Source: Sneathiella sp.
GTDB lineage: Bacteria > Pseudomonadota > Alphaproteobacteria > Sneathiellales > Sneathiellaceae
Assembly: GCA_017643685.1 (NCBI GenBank)
Contig: JAEPMY010000006.1
Location: forward strand, 1 to 64,000
Length of the DNA: 64,000 nucleotides
Direction of reading: 5' to 3'
This document shows, in pieces, positions 60,167 to 64,000 of the stretch (its first letter is position 1; the number at the start of each line of letters is the position of its first letter). The position numbers and the translations under genes were made by a program. The notes under the pieces were generated by a model. It made no database searches, was not told the origin of the DNA, and saw only the letters and a list, made by a program, of their open reading frames with translations.

Positions 60167-62851
60167 TTAGGTGGCAGCACCGTGGCAATGCTTGAATTTT
60201 TTTCCAGATCCACAAGGGCAAGGATCGTTTCGGCGGACCTTACCCCATGTCGCAGGATCATTCTCATCAAACGCCGGGGCCATCTCATTTTCACCCGTGT
60301 CGGGGTTGATGTGAGTTGCCTGCATTTGATTTTCATCAGGCTCTTCGCGCTCGATCACCTCAGCCGGATTTTGAAGTTCAACGTGAGATAGATAGGTGGT
60401 TACGCTCACATGTAACTGATCCAGCATTGCCTGGAACATGTTGAAGGCTTCAGATTTATACTCATTGAGCGGATCTTTTTGCGCATAAGCCCGAAGAGAT
60501 ACACTCTGGCGAAGGTGATCAAGTTGTAACAGATGATCTTTCCAGGTTTGGTCAAGGATCTGTAGAAGTAGGCTTTTCTCCACCATACGCATGACATCTG
60601 GGCCATAACGAACAGCTTTTTCTGCCATTTTCCGATTGCTGTGGTCTTCTAGGCGCTCACGAATTTCTTCATCCGCGATACCTTCCTCTTTTGCCCACTC
60701 ATCTACCGGTAGATCAAGGCCAAGGACTTCTTGCACTTGCGCTTTTAAGCCTTCCATATCCCATTGATCGGGATAAGCTTTCGGTGGGATATGCTCAGCA
60801 ACCATCGTATCAATGACATCGTGGCGCATATCACGAACAGTTTCGGACACGTCGTCCTGTTTCATTAACTGGATACGTTGTTCATAAATGACCTTCCGTT
60901 GGTCATTCATCACATCGTCAAATTTCAGCAGGTTTTTACGAATATCGTAGTTTCGAGCCTCAACTTTTTGCTGAGCTTTTTCGAGCGCCTTGTTAATCCA
61001 AGGGTGAATAATGGCTTCACCTTCTTCAAGGCCAAGTTTACGCAGCATACCGTCCATACGCTCTGAGCCGAAGATGCGCATAAGGTCATCTTGTAGAGAT
61101 AAATAGAAGCGGCTTGTGCCGGGGTCACCCTGACGTCCAGAGCGGCCACGAAGCTGATTATCAATACGGCGGCTTTCATGACGTTCTGTGCCGATAACAA
61201 ACAGACCGCCACTGCTGAGGACTTTTTGCTTCTCTTCTTCGACCTGTGCTTCAATCTCTGCAGTGATTTGAGCTATTTTTTCTGGATCGGTTATATCTTT
61301 GGTCTTTGCCTCAATCAGCATCTGGGCGTTACCACCCAGCTTGATATCAGTTCCACGGCCCGCCATGTTGGTGGCGATAGTTACCGCTCCAATGCGGCCT
61401 GCTTGGCTTACGATTTCGGCTTCCTGCTCGTGATAGCGCGCGTTCAGAACCGCATGCTTCACGTTACGTTTCTTCAAGAGCTCAGCAAGCATTTCTGATT
61501 TCTCGATAGAAACCGTACCCACAAGAACAGGCTGACCTGTTTTCTGGCATTCTTCAATTGTTTGGGCAATCGCTTCGTATTTTTCCTGCGCGGTCCGGTA
61601 AACCTCATCATCGAGGTCTTTACGCTGAATAGGAATATTTGTCGGCATTTCCAGAACAGGGAGATTATAGATCTCCATAAACTCTTCGGCTTCAGTTGAG
61701 GCCGTACCAGTCATGCCTGACAATTTGTCATACATGCGGAAGTAATTCTGGAAGGTAATAGAGGCTAGCGTTTGGTTTTCTGGCTGAATGTCGGCATCTT
61801 CTTTTGCCTCAAGTGCTTGGTGCAAACCATCAGAGAAGCGACGGCCTTCCATCATGCGGCCTGTGAATTCGTCAATAATAACAACCTTGTTATCTTTCAC
61901 GATGTAGTCGGTATCGCGCTCAAAAAGCTTGTGCGCGCGGAGGGCCTGATTGGCATGGTGCAGAGCGGCAACATTTTCGACATCATAAAGATTGCTGCTT
62001 TTCAGCAGGCCAGCATCTTCAAGCAAGCGTTCGATATGCTCTGTACCATCTTCGGTGAAGCTGACAGCTTTGGATTTTTCATCAACTTCGTAATCTTCCT
62101 CTTTTAGCTGAGGGATCAGTTCGTTCACAGCGCGATATAGCTCAGATGAATCTTCCGCAGGACCGGAGATGATCAGTGGGGTCCGGGCTTCATCAATCAG
62201 AATGCTGTCTACCTCATCGACGATTGCAAAATTGAAATCCCGTTGAACCATGGATTCTTTGTCGAACTTCATATTGTCGCGGAGATAGTCGAAACCGAAC
62301 TCGTTATTGGTGCCGTATGTGATGTCACACGCATAAGCCGCGCGGCGAGACGCTTCATCGATCCCGGAGGCAATACAGCCCACGGTCATTCCAAGGCGTT
62401 CATATACGCGGGCCATCCACTCACTATCGCGCGTTGCCAGATAGTCGTTTACGGTGACCACATGGACGCCTTTTCCTTCAAGTGCATTTAGGTAAGCCGC
62501 TAGTGTGGAGACGAGCGTTTTACCTTCACCGGTTTTCATCTCTGTGATCTTACCTTGATGAAGAACGATGCCGCCCATCAACTGTACATCATAGTGACGC
62601 TCTCCAAGAGCGCGTTTCGCCGCCTCACGAACCGATGCGAAAGCTTCTGGTAGGAGATCGTCAAGGCTCTTGCCGTCTTTCAAGGCCGCGCGAAACTCAT
62701 CTGTCTTCGCTTTTAGGGCTTCGTCAGAAAGGGGGGCTATCGTCTCTTCTAGCGCGTTGATCTGAGTAACAAGGTTATTAATCGGTTTCAGCGCACGATC
62801 GTTGGATGACCCGAAAATCTTTTTGGCTAACGTACCAAACATTTCTGACAC
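60167..62851 (-). CDS. secA: Preprotein translocase ATPase SecA
   Basis: An 894-residue motor that drives proteins through SecYEG. Walker A is [10 protein letters not shown] near residue 104 and the Walker B/DEAD region is [15 protein letters not shown] near residue 210; [14 protein letters not shown]-type motif VI is present as [17 protein letters not shown] near residue 505. The C-terminal zinc-binding tail is [14 protein letters not shown]. Full length, so it is intact. It is followed by a TerB-type gene and preceded by a 302-bp gap shared with the divergent PPIase gene. Confidence 0.97.
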   Translation of the reverse strand: MSEMFGTLAKKIFGSSNDRALKPINNLVTQINALEETIAPLSDEALKAKTDEFRAALKDGKSLDDLLPEAFASVREAAKRALGERHYDVQLMGGIVLHQGKITEMKTGEGKTLVSTLAAYLNALEGKGVHVVTVNDYLATRDSEWMARVYERLGMTVGCIASGIDEASRRAAYACDITYGTNNEFGFDYLRDNMKFDKESMVQRDFNFAIVDEVDSILIDEARTPLIISGPAEDSSELYRAVNELIPQLKEEDYEVDEKSKAVSFTEDGTEHIERLLEDAGLLKSSNLYDVENVAALHHANQALRAHKLFERDTDYIVKDNKVVIIDEFTGRMMEGRRFSDGLHQALEAKEDADIQPENQTLASITFQNYFRMYDKLSGMTGTASTEAEEFMEIYNLPVLEMPTNIPIQRKDLDDEVYRTAQEKYEAIAQTIEECQKTGQPVLVGTVSIEKSEMLAELLKKRNVKHAVLNARYHEQEAEIVSQAGRIGAVTIATNMAGRGTDIKLGGNAQMLIEAKTKDITDPEKIAQITAEIEAQVEEEKQKVLSSGGLFVIGTERHESRRIDNQLRGRSGRQGDPGTSRFYLSLQDDLMRIFGSERMDGMLRKLGLEEGEAIIHPWINKALEKAQQKVEARNYDIRKNLLKFDDVMNDQRKVIYEQRIQLMKQDDVSETVRDMRHDVIDTMVAEHIPPKAYPDQWDMEGLKAQVQEVLGLDLPVDEWAKEEGIADEEIRERLEDHSNRKMAEKAVRYGPDVMRMVEKSLLLQILDQTWKDHLLQLDHLRQSVSLRAYAQKDPLNEYKSEAFNMFQAMLDQLHVSVTTYLSHVELQNPAEVIEREEPDENQMQATHINPDTGENEMAPAFDENDPATWGKVRRNDPCPCGSGKKFKHCHGAAT

Positions 62852-63153
62852 AACTCCATCTATCCGGCAGACGGTCAGTCTATTCCAGCCGGTGTATAGG
62901 TAAGGTTTTCAAAATTCCAAAAACCCGCAAAGCAATGCATGACAGATAAGCGTCCGTGGCCCAACTGTCAATCGTAGCGGGGGAATGCGACATTAAACCG
63001 CCATAATTCTATATGAAAGGGAATAATGAGTGTGAATTTGCAACAATCCTTGTGTGGCCTTTTAAATGGCCTATATTGCCTCACAGAATGGTGGGGGAGA
63101 CAGGATTGTTCTATTCCCTGTCTGAGACGAATTAACATTGGGAACTATCGATT
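62852..63153. other. Divergent promoter region between secA and the PPIase gene (302 bp)
   Basis: I see no gene in it. It must hold promoters for secA (-) and the PPIase (+). A small hairpin GGCC-TTTTAAAT-GGCC lies at 63056-63071, and AGACAGG/CCTGTCT at 63098-63123 forms another just before the PPIase start. The secM-type regulatory ORF known from enterobacteria is not seen. Confidence 0.5.
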
Positions 63154-64000
63154 ATGAAAGCAGCAAATCTCTTGGCGGTGGTTATCATCGCTGGGGTGTC
63201 CGCAGGTATCGGTTATTACGTTGGTGAAGGGGATTTGATTTCCGGCGCCATGAAAGCTGATGATGCAAAAATGGAAACCGCCGCGACAGAAGCAACCGCA
63301 CCGGCAGCAGATGATGCCGTTGTTGCAACCGTTAATGGTCGCGAAATCCGCGAATCTGACGTCAAATTGATCCATGATGCACTGCCAGCGCAGTATAAGC
63401 AGGTTCCGTTTGAATTGCTGAAATCGCAATTGGTATCTCAGGCAGTGAATATGGCATTGGTTCAAGAAGCTGCCAAAGCTGAGGGATATGCGACGAATGC
63501 TGATGTGAAGCAAAAGCTCTCGCTGGCGACTGATCAGATTATCCAAGAAGTTTACTTGCAGGCTCAGATTGATGCGGCGCTGAACGATGCAGCTGTTCAG
63601 GCTGAATATGACAAAATGACTGCAGATTTCACGCCCGCAGAGGAAATTCGTGCCCGCCATATTCTTGTTGAAAAAGAAGAAGAAGCCCTTGATGTCGTGA
63701 CTAAGCTGGACGAAGGCGGAGATTTTGTTGAGCTTGCGAAAGAGCTGTCTGTTGGTCCTTCAGGGCCACAAGGTGGTGATCTTGGGTATTTCCAGGATGG
63801 ACAAATGGTAAAACCTTTCTCTGAGGCTGCCTTTGCTTTGGAAAAAGGCACTTACACAAAAGAACCTGTTCAAACGCAGTTCGGTTGGCACGTTATTTTG
63901 CTGGAAGATCGCCGCAATACACAGCCACCTGCACTGGAAACTGTCCGTGCGGATATCGAAAACAGCCTTTCTGGTGAAGCTGTGAACACATTGATTGAAG
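63154..64000 (+). CDS. Parvulin-type peptidyl-prolyl isomerase, membrane-anchored (truncated by window edge)
   Basis: The frame runs open from ATG 63154 to the end of the window, so at least 282 residues are visible and the C-terminus is missing. Residues 5-25 form an N-terminal signal or anchor helix (LLAVVIIAGVSAGIGYYV), followed by an Ala/Thr-rich linker. The PpiC domain shows EIRARHILVEKEEEA near residue 167, GPQGGDLGYF near residue 207 and FGWHVILLEDRR near residue 245. Such proteins assist folding of exported proteins, so it makes sense beside secA. Confidence 0.92.
   Translation, partial: MKAANLLAVVIIAGVSAGIGYYVGEGDLISGAMKADDAKMETAATEATAPAADDAVVATVNGREIRESDVKLIHDALPAQYKQVPFELLKSQLVSQAVNMALVQEAAKAEGYATNADVKQKLSLATDQIIQEVYLQAQIDAALNDAAVQAEYDKMTADFTPAEEIRARHILVEKEEEALDVVTKLDEGGDFVELAKELSVGPSGPQGGDLGYFQDGQMVKPFSEAAFALEKGTYTKEPVQTQFGWHVILLEDRRNTQPPALETVRADIENSLSGEAVNTLIE

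Noticed and set aside
63145-63660. 171-codon minus-strand frame near the right edge
   Set aside because: The plus strand encodes a clear PpiC-type isomerase there; the minus frame is its shadow.
1-64000. CRISPR arrays, prophage or insertion sequences
   Set aside because: I found no regularly spaced repeats, cas genes, transposase, integrase or phage structural genes on either strand.

Overview
The window reads as a stretch of the core-plus-catabolic chromosome of a free-living, probably marine alphaproteobacterium. Several genes point there: a class I lysyl-tRNA synthetase, CarD, DUF2336, DUF3126, the DUF2849-cysI-DUF934 arrangement, a type II lumazine synthase, and TRAP and polyamine-type ABC transporters. 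A Sneathiella/Rhodospirillales-like lineage is my inference; no rRNA is present to test it. Base composition looks even, and I see no integrase, transposase, phage genes or CRISPR array. One tRNA (Arg, anticodon CCT) is present.

Layout. 1-9.2 kb holds housekeeping genes: a fatty-acid/sterol hydroxylase-like membrane protein, an alpha/beta hydrolase, TerB, DinG helicase, LysK, a class IV aminotransferase, DUF952 and PyrD. 9.2-13.6 kb holds an XRE-cupin regulator with a perfect 18-bp palindrome in front of an omega-amino acid:pyruvate aminotransferase and alanine dehydrogenase, then an iron-binding protein behind paired Fur-like boxes. 13.6-20.3 kb holds hydrolases, a regulatory set (LuxR-type protein with a degenerate receiver, DUF2336, a CheY-like receiver), dGTPase, and an FMN riboswitch in front of ribH. 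20.3-27.6 kb is a leftward block for import and CoA-activation of an organic acid (TRAP dctPQM, acyl-CoA dehydrogenase, CoA-transferase, acyl-CoA synthetase). 27.8-31.5 kb holds a CbiX-like protein, a double cold-shock protein, DUF3126, an OmpA lipoprotein and a 55-residue DUF3012 lipoprotein.

31.5-39.5 kb is a compact nitrogen-compound locus: a divergent LysR regulator, a ureohydrolase (agmatinase family), a Tat-exported binding protein, ABC ATPase, two permeases, a nitrilase-superfamily amidase and a PfkB kinase. Several 4-bp ATGA overlaps suggest translational coupling. The logic is uptake of a cationic amine or guanidino compound, removal of urea, then hydrolysis of a C-N bond. The substrate cannot be fixed from sequence.

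39.8-42.5 kb holds a soluble chemoreceptor-like protein and a porin. 42.5-50.5 kb is the most striking catabolic region. MarR, an AliB-like acyl-CoA dehydrogenase, BadH and BadI form the core of the cyclohexanecarboxylate ring-opening pathway. Beside them lie an SCP2-type thiolase and a fused HMG-CoA-synthase-like/DUF35 protein whose catalytic Cys and His appear to be lost. Palindromes lie in both intergenic regions that face MarR genes. A CoA-transferase follows.

50.6-64 kb holds a rhomboid protease, a YHS protein, the assimilatory sulfate reduction cluster (cysH, DUF2849, cysI, DUF934) with AT-rich inverted repeats, an M48 protease, a phosphoesterase-fold protein with altered metal motifs, CarD, a 7Fe ferredoxin, a second TerB protein, SecA, and a parvulin-type PPIase that runs off the right edge.
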